64,000 nt of DNA, taken from NCBI GenBank assembly GCA_024752435.1, contig CP103032.1, positions 1,550,001 through 1,614,000 on the forward strand, in the 5' to 3' direction. The notes below the pieces were generated by a model. The model did no database searches, was not told where the DNA came from, and was given only the letters and a program-made list of their open reading frames with translations. A program made the position numbers and the translations under genes. The first letter of the stretch is position 1, and every line of letters starts with the position of its first letter. Positions 22,357 through 31,703 of this stretch are shown here, piece after piece. Source of the stretch: Allantophomopsis cytisporea. Its lineage: Eukaryota > Ascomycota > Leotiomycetes > Phacidiales > Phacidiaceae.

Positions 22357-23610
22357 TTATTCTTCGTCACTAGATTCAAAACCGTCAGGCTCCTCATTTT
22401 GAGCCCAATGCGATTTTTTTGATTGAAAATATTGCTGACCTGAAAAGGGAAAGCCTATAAGCACAAATAGATCCTCTTTGAGGATGTTATCATCTAGGCT
22501 GTTGAGTTTGAAGCCATATCCTGTCAGTCGGTGTGCGGTCGTGATAAAACACTCAATAAATTTCACCCACCACGCAATCTCCTCAGCGTTCAAGGTACCA
22601 CGGTGCTCTCTAAACTCCAGAGTCATGATCTTATTAGAGCGAATAGGGGAGATGGCAACTCTGAAGTATCCGCGATCTGTCAACCTAGGTCCATACACTG
22701 CATTTGAGAGTGTTTCAATTGATTTGCAGTTGTATACCTTCTCAGCAAATGCAAGAAGGTCCCAGGGACCTTTTTGCATCGCGCGAAGACTACGTGCAAA
22801 TTCTGTGCTGCCACGACGGTGAGAAGGGTGGTATTGATCAAGTAAGTGCTCGTTTGCAGCCCAAAGAATAAGGATATTCTTGATAGTCTCGAGATCCATA
22901 TGACCATTTCGATATTTTAACAGCTGCCCAGGCTCATCTACTGGCTCATAGTAGATATTTGGGCCGAAGAGGTCTGCTGGAGGAGGTGGAGGTGGTATAA
23001 ATGCAACATGCACGTGTAGACCAGCGTTCGAAGCCCGATTGGCAAATCCACCCTGATCTTGATTAGGGGTAAGCTCATCCTCGATCTGCTTGATCTGAGG
23101 AAACCAAATCTGATCATCGGCTACATTAAAGATTTTAGAGGACAGCTCTGCAGCCTGCCAATACCAATCCTCTACCTTCTCTGTAAGAGGATTGAGACCC
23201 TGCATCTGTCTGGCTACCTCACGCCAATCGGCACCTAAGGAGGCATCATCACCCAAGTTCCATATAGTATAGTCAGAATCAGCATGGCTGTAAGCACGTT
23301 TCATATCGGGAATATATCTAGGCTTCATAGGGCCACCAGGGAGGGATCTTATAAGTTTGCGAAGGAGAAACTGTTGGGTGGCTTCTGAGATGTGTTCATT
23401 AACAAGACTGGGGTCTTGCCCAATATAGATGGCGAAGCGTCTAAGAAGCTCTCTACGGCAAGCGTAGATGAATTCTATTTCCACACCGAATGTTATCTTC
23501 GGAATGAATGGATTACTTGCTACCCATGCTTGAACAGCTTGAGATGGCCAAGTAAGCGCGTCGGACGTAGACTGGCTGGAAGATGTAGACGTGTCAGTGG
23601 GTATAGACAT
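22357..23610 (-). CDS. Amidoligase-like protein (COOH-NH2 ligase of the glutamine-synthetase fold)
   Basis: Predicted 417-aa enzyme in one exon. Motifs of the putative amidoligase family (Pfam Amidoligase_2) are visible in order: FGVEIEF at 41-47 with the paired metal/ATP-binding Glu, a GLHVHV motif at 197-202 with two His, and LEFREHRGTL around 331-340 with Glu and Arg. The family forms amide or peptide bonds on small molecules or proteins using ATP, but the substrate of fungal members is not known. There is no signal peptide or membrane segment. The C-terminus is acidic (GFESSDEE) and a poly-Pro stretch follows the His motif. The ATG at 23610 directly precedes a Ser/Thr-rich leader. The gene stands alone, with about 1.5 kb and 0.95 kb of empty DNA on either side, and is intronless among intron-rich neighbours. 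Confidence 0.85.
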   Translation of the reverse strand: MSIPTDTSTSSSQSTSDALTWPSQAVQAWVASNPFIPKITFGVEIEFIYACRRELLRRFAIYIGQDPSLVNEHISEATQQFLLRKLIRSLPGGPMKPRYIPDMKRAYSHADSDYTIWNLGDDASLGADWREVARQMQGLNPLTEKVEDWYWQAAELSSKIFNVADDQIWFPQIKQIEDELTPNQDQGGFANRASNAGLHVHVAFIPPPPPPADLFGPNIYYEPVDEPGQLLKYRNGHMDLETIKNILILWAANEHLLDQYHPSHRRGSTEFARSLRAMQKGPWDLLAFAEKVYNCKSIETLSNAVYGPRLTDRGYFRVAISPIRSNKIMTLEFREHRGTLNAEEIAWWVKFIECFITTAHRLTGYGFKLNSLDDNILKEDLFVLIGFPFSGQQYFQSKKSHWAQNEEPDGFESSDEE

Positions 23611-24563
23611 ACTGAAAATGAATGGAGTGAAAAGAATGAATTAAATGAAATGTTAACAATAGGAGATTATGAAAACTCTGGTTAATATTTGACTTGACTT
23701 GATCACCTCGTCTTGAGGTTGAGACGTGGTCAGTTTATGTACATTGCATTCCACACTCTTCGGAGAACATAACCTAACAATTTGTGTTTAGTATACATCT
23801 AGTAGATTAAAAGAAATAAAGGCAAGCAGCATTCTATCTTTGTGGATATTTGATCCCTTCTGGGCTTGTCACACGACAAAGAAAATATATTTAACTTGCA
23901 CACCATCGATTGGTGGGTAGACGCGACTAACAAAGGAGACCAAAATAAACTCAGTTTGGAATTACAAACATGCTTCTTCCCCAATATTTTGTTGAGTATC
24001 TCAAGACAAAGGATATTCATCGTCACTAAGCTAGAAGATGATTAGGAGGACCATAGGAGAAAACAATATCTGGTAAATCCTGAGGCTTGTATAAATAATA
24101 AAAAGGATTGAAGAAACGAAGAAACAAAAGACTCGTGAACCTTTTGTTGCTTGTAGTTGTGTCATTGTATTGGGGCCATCACTTTACTCATTAGATTTGT
24201 AGACAGCTCACCCATATCTCCCATTATAGGTCACCCGAACTGGACGACTCTGATTAAGTGGGTGGCCCGAGAATAAATATGTAGCTTCAAGTAATGCATG
24301 GCTCATGACTCAGAGATGTTGTGCTGACGATGATCCATCACGGAATATCTTGGCGATCAGCCCTCCATGCAGCAAAAACAGGTGAGTAGATATCTATCTC
24401 TTTCAAAATTGCTCTTCTAAACGCTCGACGCAACTATGATGGCACTCACAAGCCGATAGTAGCAATCTCGGAGTTGACTTATTGATCAGTATCAATAGTG
24501 TTTATTCCTCAAACGTGCCTCGTTCACCATGCACCGCTACGCCATGTGAAATGCTTCGCAAAA
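23611..24563. other. Spacer between the amidoligase gene and UFD1
   Basis: About 950 bp of AT-rich DNA. It must hold the amidoligase promoter (left) and the UFD1 3' flank (right). No gene, repeat or RNA was seen. Confidence 0.4.
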
Positions 24564-25860
24564 TCAAGGCTTTCTTCCATCCAGTCTGTACCCAGCACTG
24601 GAATCCTTACTGGAATCCTTTTCCTTCTTCACCGGTGGATCCACTGGAATCTCTCCAGGTTCTTTCCTCTTGCCATTCTTCAGCGTCACGCCTTGGCCAG
24701 CAAATTTCGGTTGCATAGCTTCAGCATTCTCTCGGTCCTTGTCGGCTTGCGTCTTGACCGGTTTGATTTCATAGCCAAAAAACAATTTATTTGGAGGAAG
24801 TCGGAGGGGTTGTGGTCCATTCGTGCGTCTGATGGCAACTGCTGGAGTAGGTGGGTTGGTGGATTTGCCGGCTACTGGAGTAGACGCTTTTGGAGTAGGA
24901 GCCTTACTGCCCTTCTTCGAGACTAGCTTGTGACCGCCCGTGGTGAAGTTTGAAGATACTGCCTTGGCGCCCGCAGCTGCTGCGTTAGAGGTAGGAGCAA
25001 TAGCATCGTAATTGATAGCTTGAGCCATGGTGCCCTGACTATGTAACAGTCCTCCGGATGGCATGCCACCTCTGCCACTGGCCGGTGTGCTGGTCCCGCT
25101 CGTTCTCGTTCTCTCAGGTTCAACGTAGCCCAAAGGTGGCGCAAAGTCAACTTCGACATCTGTTTCCAGCATACTGACTCCCATCTTATCGCTCTCCGGC
25201 TTTACGTCCAATACCGCCACGTCGTATACCGTATCGTTGTAGTGAAAGCTAAAAATGTCACCTTTGGTGAGTGTGGAGAAATTTCGGAAGGCATTCTCGA
25301 GAACGGCTTTAGGGTCGCTGATATCAAGGAAGTTCGTTGATTGTGGTTGCAACTTGACAAGAGAAGCAGGCATGAGATCTGTTGACTTAACTTCAATCAA
25401 GTCACCCATCTCCAACAATAGTGTCTGCATCATCTAGAATACATGTTAGAGGTGGCGCTAGTCATGCGGATACTACAACATACCCAATGTGGTAAGTACA
25501 TCTTTCCCTCATCCGCCACAAACTCCAAGACACCAGCATGCGTCATAGTTTGCTTTTGGCCATTTACCAGCTCAAAAAGCATAGGATATGTGATGTGAAG
25601 TTTTGTGAGCTTATCGAGAGCACTCGGTGGTAGGATGATCTTGCCGCCATAGTTCAGATGCGCTCGTTCGTTTCCAGGTAACATCGCCGTCGGGTAGCAC
25701 CGATAGTATTCTTGGAATCTGCGTGGAGGTCTACCATGCATACCCCCAGATCGCAACATATTGTACATTGCCATAGGATCATCATCATTGTAGAATGCCG
25801 GATTAAACGCCTAGTGGGTAAGCTCATGTTTGGAGTTATAGGCAACAAGTATCTTACCAT
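24564..25860 (-). CDS. ufd1: Ubiquitin fusion degradation protein UFD1
   Basis: Adaptor that, with NPL4, recruits ubiquitylated clients to the Cdc48/p97 segregase for proteasomal degradation, including ER-associated degradation. The protein is 399 aa from exons 25860-25858, 25810-25484 and 25433-24564. Exon 1 is just the ATG, and exon 2 continues with AFNPAFYNDDDP. Family motifs are FQEYYRCYPTAM, GGKIILPPSALDKL, GVLEFVADEGKMYLP, W|MMQ across intron 2, FLDISDPKAVLENAFRNFS and FAPPLGYVEP. Together they form the UFD1 double-psi barrel domain (about 20-195). A low-complexity Ala/Thr/Pro region and a C-terminal Lys-rich part (PVKKEKDSSKD) follow. It shares a 273-bp divergent promoter with LIN1. 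Confidence 0.96.
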
Positions 25861-26133
25861 GATGGCACTTATTGTAGATGGTGAGCTTCTTCAAGATTGT
25901 TCGTGTATTTGGAAGGGTCTATAAACAAGAAGTGTTGTAGAAGCCCACATGTGATGAGGTTGGTGTAGTGAAAGTTATGTGTGACGTTGAAGTTGTTCGA
26001 TAGAGCTCGAAGCTCAGCGGCAGAATGACGAAGTACGGAAGATTCCGCACTACCGCCTGTACCCCAGATTCTACCACAAAATACATGCGACATCCACAAA
26101 TACATCTACAAAGATTGTGAAACAAATCCAATT
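25861..26133. promoter_or_regulatory. Bidirectional promoter of UFD1 and LIN1
   Basis: Only 273 bp separate two divergent start codons, so both promoters and 5' UTRs must overlap here. No TATA box is obvious. No specific factor site is claimed. Confidence 0.55.
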
Positions 26134-27564
26134 ATGACGTCCTCTAGATTCTCAGCTGCGCGGCCGAAGCGTGCGGGTGAGGAATTTGCGCGCGCACACC
26201 ATAATGACGACGGACCATCTTCCAAGAAACCTCGATTCGATGTACGAAACCCATCAGCTCTGGCGGCAGATGCCCCCGAAGAAGATGCCATCCTCGACGC
26301 AGATGTTATTGGCAGTCGTGGACCTGGTATAAAGCGGAATGCCGTTAATGTAGATGGCTATGACTCTGATTCGGAAAATGAAGGATTTGATGGGCGCGCC
26401 GAGGGAAGAAAATCCAAAAAGGATGTCAACTTCTTTGACCAACTCGATGACTATAGCAAGAGTGGGATAAAGAACGGAGCGGACAAACCCGAAATGGAAG
26501 AGGACGCCGACATGTTTGCAGACTTGGAAGAGGAGAATGCAGAAGAGGGTGAGGAAGAGAGCGAGGTCAAGGCTGGGAAAAAACGTAAGGATGTAGAGTT
26601 TCTGGAAGAAGATGAGATCGATGGGGCTGTTGCTAGTAGTAAGAGTGGTGGTCATATCTCAGCCAACTTTGCACTTGATCCAAAAGGAAAACTATCGTCA
26701 CATGCCATGGATGATCAAGAGAGCAGTGACGACGAGGAAGATGCTATACTGGCAGCACAAGAGGAGGATGTGGATGCCGAAGTTGGCGCTGGTGGACTGA
26801 AAAGGAATGCTCCAAGAGTTGATGCATTCAACATGAAGGCAGAGCAAGAGGAGGGAAGATTTGATGATGAAGGAAACTTTGTTCGAAAAGTCGCAGATCC
26901 AGACGCTGTCCACGACTCTTGGTTAGAGGGTGTCAGCAAAAAAGACATGAAGAAAGCAGCTGAAGCACATGAGAAACGGGAGGCCGAAAGAAGACAGAAA
27001 CGACTCGAGGATGATGCCTTGCTTCTCCCCGATATTCTACGCACCCTCATATTACGGCTAGAGAAGGGGGAGACTGTACTCGAAGCTCTTGGGAGACTTG
27101 CCAAGGGTCAGAAGAAAGAAAAGAAAATTCCAAAATGGAAGCTCAAGAAGCAAAAGAAGACAGATGACGCTATGGATGTGGATGCAGAGAAGGAAGCAGA
27201 GGATCCTGAACAGATCAAGATCAGAGATGCAGTCAATGCGATCACAGGAGCCGCAGATCAATTACTCACGCGAGGGCAGACCGATGTCTACGAGCAAGAG
27301 CGAGAAATGCTGATACGACAATATCAACGAGAGACTGGGGAGCCATGGGTAGAACCACCGGCAGCTGAGGCGGAGAGTGGGCCTGATGGCGTCAAGATGT
27401 GGGAATATAGATGGATTGATGGCCGTGATGGAGCTGTGAAGCAGGGACCTTATGATGGTGCTACGATGAAGGCTTGGCAGGATGCTGGATATTTTGGTGA
27501 GGGTGTTGAATTTCGGAGAGAAGGAGAAGATGGACCATGGTCTCGCGTGGTGGACTTTGTTTGA
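26134..27564 (+). CDS. lin1: LIN1/CD2BP2-like GYF-domain protein (U5 snRNP-associated)
   Basis: Single-exon gene of 476 aa. The C-terminal 56 residues are a GYF domain, with WEYRW at about 423-427, the hallmark GPYDGATM at 438-445 and WQDAGYF, which binds proline-rich peptides. The rest matches the LIN1/CD2BP2/U5-52K pattern: a basic N-terminus (RPKRAGEEF, SSKKPRFD), an NVDGYDSDSEN motif, several acidic blocks, the conserved EGRFDDEGNFV and DSWLEG segments, and a Lys-rich KKEKKIPKWKLKKQKK. In yeast and humans this protein binds the U5 snRNP component Prp6 and is involved in tri-snRNP maturation. It acts in the nucleus. The start at 26134 is the first ATG and gives the expected RSAARPKR-like beginning. 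Confidence 0.9.
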   Translation: MTSSRFSAARPKRAGEEFARAHHNDDGPSSKKPRFDVRNPSALAADAPEEDAILDADVIGSRGPGIKRNAVNVDGYDSDSENEGFDGRAEGRKSKKDVNFFDQLDDYSKSGIKNGADKPEMEEDADMFADLEEENAEEGEEESEVKAGKKRKDVEFLEEDEIDGAVASSKSGGHISANFALDPKGKLSSHAMDDQESSDDEEDAILAAQEEDVDAEVGAGGLKRNAPRVDAFNMKAEQEEGRFDDEGNFVRKVADPDAVHDSWLEGVSKKDMKKAAEAHEKREAERRQKRLEDDALLLPDILRTLILRLEKGETVLEALGRLAKGQKKEKKIPKWKLKKQKKTDDAMDVDAEKEAEDPEQIKIRDAVNAITGAADQLLTRGQTDVYEQEREMLIRQYQRETGEPWVEPPAAEAESGPDGVKMWEYRWIDGRDGAVKQGPYDGATMKAWQDAGYFGEGVEFRREGEDGPWSRVVDFV

Positions 27565-28421
27565 TGAGAATATATACCCAAATCGTTTGATGGTGTTCAT
27601 ACGTGATTTTGAGTGTGGTGAGAACTATCGAGGTGGGTGTGCTCTCAAAGCCGACCTCTGCCCCCTTAGGAACTGAATAGAGTATGTATTGTTAGTTTGT
27701 ACTCAAATCGAGTTTGTCTAAGCCTGTAGAGTGTATCAATCGAGCAATTGTTTTATAGTAGATTGTTGTTGTTTAGAATAATATTGTACTACTATTAAGA
27801 GAACCCTTACTTTAGTATTAAACAATAGTAGCCCTAAATTATAGTCGTATCACTTATTTGCTTTACTCAACTATATAATATAATGAGTCAGTTCTTCGAA
27901 CTCTGTGTAAAAATATTACTCTTTTTGTACAGCCTTATCGTTGGTGTTCAATTTTATTCTAGATGCAACTACTAATTGCATTCTTATCGTCGTTCCTATT
28001 CTCGTCATCATTTGTATTCGTAGCAATGTTTGCATTCATATCATTAGGGACGTTATGAGTAACCTCTGTCTAAGTGACTAACTCCTCAAGTATAATTCGA
28101 CCTATGTTCCTCTCGACTACCTCCTTCTCTTATTTATATTAAAGTCTCTGCACAGCCAAGGAAGAAGATAAGTCAGACTAATTTTCAGATATTCCAACAT
28201 GCCTAATACTTACCTATTAACTATAGAATATCAACACTTAGAACTTCAAGGACTCTTGTACGTTGATTCCTAGCACCGACACCGACACTCGACAAGTAAA
28301 TCTCTACATCTATACCCCTCTCTTTCTTTTAGACTAAGAGTCAACTGCTATCCACCTACAACCTGAATAAATTACTTACATTTGATACAGGCCTTAGATT
28401 CCTCTGGCGATTAATCGATAT

Positions 28422-28829
28422 ATGCAACCCAGAATTCCTGTCCCTACAAATCATCCAGAAAATCAAATTGTAACATACAGGGCCGAAAAAACATATCGAC
28501 CGCTCCAACAAAACTTTCAAAGTGTTGAAGAGTTCCAGGCAATGCTTCCTGTTGAGAAGGGTCAAGATCTGTTCATTATTGGTACCTAAAATTCTAAAGG
28601 CTGGAGATGCGTCTCAGCTGGCAATAATAGGGCTGAAGGTTGGGTCCCGGAAAACTGCCTATTGCCTGGAACGAAGCTCCGGGAAGTCAAAGTCTTGGAT
28701 ACTGATGCCGCCTATCATAATGACAAACCCTATGGACCTTAGAACGTCCGACGTACTTTACAAGACTCTGAAGGGCTTGTTGATGACAATGACACAATAT
28801 CAACGTCGGCTTTTGGGTATCGGTTGTAA
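28422..28829 (+). pseudogene. SH3-domain protein pseudogene with in-frame stops
   Basis: One frame reads as a coherent 135-codon protein broken by TAA at 28587 and TAG at 28740 and ending at TAA 28827. An SH3 domain straddles the first stop: VEEFQAMLPVEKGQDLFIIG before it, and NSKGWRCVSAG then GWVPENCLLP after it. These match the canonical SH3 acidic-loop, GW, and G-x-x-P-x-N-x-L positions. A further conserved-looking stretch (LREVKVLDTDAAYHNDKPYG) follows. The TAG is one C-to-T change from CAG and the TAA one from CAA, as repeat-induced point mutation would produce. The N-terminal Met may not be the original start. Confidence 0.65.
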
Positions 28830-28875
28830 TTCAGAAGTGCTTGAAACAATAGTTCAACACACTCAAAACATCTGC

Positions 28876-29169
28876 TCAACCATTCATCGGTGTAAGGCTT
28901 GTCATTGATTCAACAATCGCCCTCCCCTTTTTGTTTTCTGCTTTGTTTTTTGAATAGCCGATATAATAGGTATCAACCCAGCCTTCCAAAACGGTGATGT
29001 TGCCTTCAATACCCTTTAGAATAACCTTCCTTCTTTCTAACCCGGTCGCGATAAGTCCAAGATCGTCATCTATATCCTTTTGCACAAGGTAATCAAGGGT
29101 TTCGGAAATGGGACAGAGGCTCTGTACGTCAGCAAAACAATGCATCTTGGTCGCGGATACGAACAACAT
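28876..29169 (-). CDS. Doubtful 97-aa frame of unknown function
   Basis: An ATG-started frame whose middle (YLVQKDIDDDLGLIATGLER, then KGIEGNITVLEGW) looks more protein-like than the random frames around it. I recognise no family, and there is no splice or promoter support. It lies in the AT-rich island beside the SH3 pseudogene and could be another decayed remnant. Confidence 0.22.
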   Translation of the reverse strand: MLFVSATKMHCFADVQSLCPISETLDYLVQKDIDDDLGLIATGLERRKVILKGIEGNITVLEGWVDTYYIGYSKNKAENKKGRAIVESMTSLTPMNG

Positions 29170-29827
29170 CGGGCTGCACTTTCAAGGTTATTGCTACTTA
29201 AGAAGGAATAAAAACAAGAGGATATATTACTACTTAGAGCTAGTGGTCCAAGACCTATACATGTATATAAGTGTATAGATATAGACGCAAAATGCAGTTT
29301 GTGCGATCGCAGCTCTTAGCTTACTCTATGTTTAGAATGCTACATACTATGTGTAGTTAAAGCAATAATATTACCCAATTTCAAAGCTCTTGAAACTATA
29401 TACAATTGATAAGAGGCCGTAGAGGTATGAACCGTCATTATATACTTGTTACAAACAAAGGGATAGACAAGTGATGTAGTATCACGTGATTGATAAGTGA
29501 AAGGTCTACATGCATGGAAATCTGTGGGTATGCCACCTTAAGTTTATAACATTTCATTATGCAGATACTCATACGTTTGAGTATGTTTGACCTTTTCTAT
29601 ATAGTTCTAGATTGAACTATATTGTGCCGTGTTTCCCTTCCCACTGATCATGTGATTACTCCTCTGCGGTAACAAGTATCATGTAACTGAATCACTATTT
29701 TGTTGCTATAACTTTATTTATTATGTAAACGTCACTTAATGAGTCATTAAAACATTCAAATAACGTGGTTGAAAGCGATTAAACCTAGCTAGCTCTCCTA
29801 ATGTACACTTTCATTTTCAAGCTCTCC

Positions 29828-31703
29828 TTACTCGTCCTTGGCGCTCAACTCTGCCAAAATCTTTTCGCCCTTGGCACGAGCAGCATCGATGTCCCCGACC
29901 ATGTAAAAAGCGCCTTCCGGAAGGTCGTCACCCTCGCCGTTCATGATAGCCTTGAAGGATCTGATGGTGTCCTTGAGATCGACAAGAGCACCCTCGATAC
30001 CAGTGAAAACAGTGGCGACAGCGAATGGCTGGGACAAGAATCTCTGGAGCTTACGGGCACGCTCGACAGTCAACTTATCAGCTTCAGATAACTCATCCAT
30101 ACCAAGAATGGCAATGATATCTTGAAGAGACTTGTACTCCTGGAGCATCTGTTGGACCTTGGAGGCAACGTCGTAGTGGTCCTGACCGATGACACGTGGG
30201 TCCATCATACGGGACTTGGAGTCAAGAGGGTCGACAGCTGGGTAAATACCCAACTCAGAAATACCACGGGACAAGACGGTGGTGGCGTCCAAATGGGCGA
30301 AGGTGGTGGCTGGGGCAGGATCAGTCAAATCATCAGCTGGCACGTAGACGGCCTGGACGGAAGTAATGGATCCCTTGGTGGTGGTGGTAATACGCTCCTG
30401 CATCAAACCCATGTCGACGGCGAGGGTTGGCTGGTAACCGACGGCAGATGGGATACGACCAAGAAGAGCGGACACCTCGGAACCGGCCTGGGTGAAACGG
30501 AAAATGTTGTCAATGAAGAGCAAGACATCCTGTCCCTCCTCATCACGGAAGTACTCAGCGACGGTAAGACCAGTAAGAGCAACACGAGCACGGGCTCCGG
30601 GTGGCTCGTTCATCTGACCGAAGACAAGTGCGACCTTGGAGTCTCCCTCAAGGTTGATGACCTTGGTCTCCTGCATCTCGTGGTACAAGTCGTTACCCTC
30701 ACGAGTACGCTCACCGACACCAGTGAAAACGGAGTAACCACCGTGGGCCTTGGCGATGTTGTTGATCAACTCCTGAATGAACACAGTCTTTCCGACACCG
30801 GCTCCTCCGAAGAGACCGATCTTACCACCACGGGCGTATGGGGCGAGCAAGTCGACTACCTTGATACCGGTAACCAAAACCTCAGCGGAGGTGGATTGCT
30901 CGATGAAAGCTGGAGCATCGGCGTGAATTGGAGCCTTCTTGGTGTGCTTGATTGGACCACGCTCATCAATTGGGTCACCAGTAACGTTCATGATACGACC
31001 AAGAGTTCCTGGACCGACTGGAATCATAATTGGGTTTCCAGTGTCGGTGACCTTGTGTCCACGGACGAGACCCTCGGTACCTGTACGTATGTCAGTTTTA
31101 CCGCCCCTAGGTGACCAAGTGGCCAAAACAATCGATTACTTACCATCCATAGCAATACAACGGACGACATTCTCACCCAAATGTTGCTGCGATCACTATT
31201 AGCTGGTGTAATATAGGCGGCGCATCGGTGTAGGTATCTTACAGCGACCTCGAGGACGAGCTTCTGGTCACCGTTCTGGGTGTTAAGGGCGTTGAGAATG
31301 GGTGGGAGCTTCTCGGTGTCGAACTTGACTGTAATGCGCATCAGTAGCTGGCTTCGAATGCTCAACGAATCTCCCGATAGTCCAATGGATCGATCGGGGT
31401 CGACGTCGTCGTGGGGAAGAATTTTCGCCTACCGTCAACAACGGCACCAATGACCTGGTGAATCTTTCCGGTGACACCGGCATCAGTGCTGGCGAAACGA
31501 GCAGCTGAAGCCTTCAATCCAGTGGAGAGAGTTGGTCTGAGGGCACGCTGAGCTGCCGCGGTCATTGATGGCCGGGCAGCCTGTGTGAAAGCTCGAGTAA
31601 TGCCGCTGTGAGGGGGAAAGATCAGGTCAGCTCAATTGAAACGCAAAAACGACCGGAAAGCTCGCGGAAAGCTCGAGGATATCAATTCTTACCTCTTGAA
31701 CAT
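29828..31703 (-). CDS. atp2: Mitochondrial F1-ATP synthase subunit beta
   Basis: Catalytic beta subunit of F1Fo-ATP synthase on the matrix side of the inner membrane; converts ADP and phosphate to ATP. The protein is 521 aa from five exons: 31703-31693, 31605-31433, 31328-31243, 31186-31144 and 31080-29828. Exon 1 is 11 bp (MFK plus two bases). The import presequence continues in exon 2 (SGITRAFTQAARPSM, RFAS), and the mature part starts around GKIHQVIGAVVD. Catalytic features are the P-loop GGAGVGKT (about 195-202), GERTREGNDLYHEM, the Walker B segment DVLLFIDNIFRFTQAGSEVS and the signature PAVDPLDSKSR. The C-terminal DELSEADKLTVERARKLQRF and the final ELSAKDE are intact. Introns crowd at the 5' end, usual for fungal ATP2. 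Length fits the family (about 511-520). Confidence 0.97.

Larger units (their letters stand above)
27565..29827. other. Gene-poor AT-rich island with degraded coding remnants
   Basis: About 2.3 kb between LIN1 and ATP2 that is visibly AT-rich, especially 27.7-28.3 and 29.2-29.8 kb. It contains an SH3-domain pseudogene (28422-28829) and one doubtful minus-strand frame (28876-29169). The base composition and C-to-T-type stop codons are compatible with an old, mutated insertion. I could not identify transposon proteins or terminal repeats. Confidence 0.5.

Noticed and set aside
27676..29800. Transposon in the AT-rich island
   Set aside because: No transposase, reverse transcriptase, terminal repeats or target-site duplication could be recognised; only composition suggests it.
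30122..31114. 330-codon plus-strand frame
   Set aside because: Antisense shadow of ATP2, a strongly codon-biased gene; Gly/Ser/Thr-rich translation with no domain.
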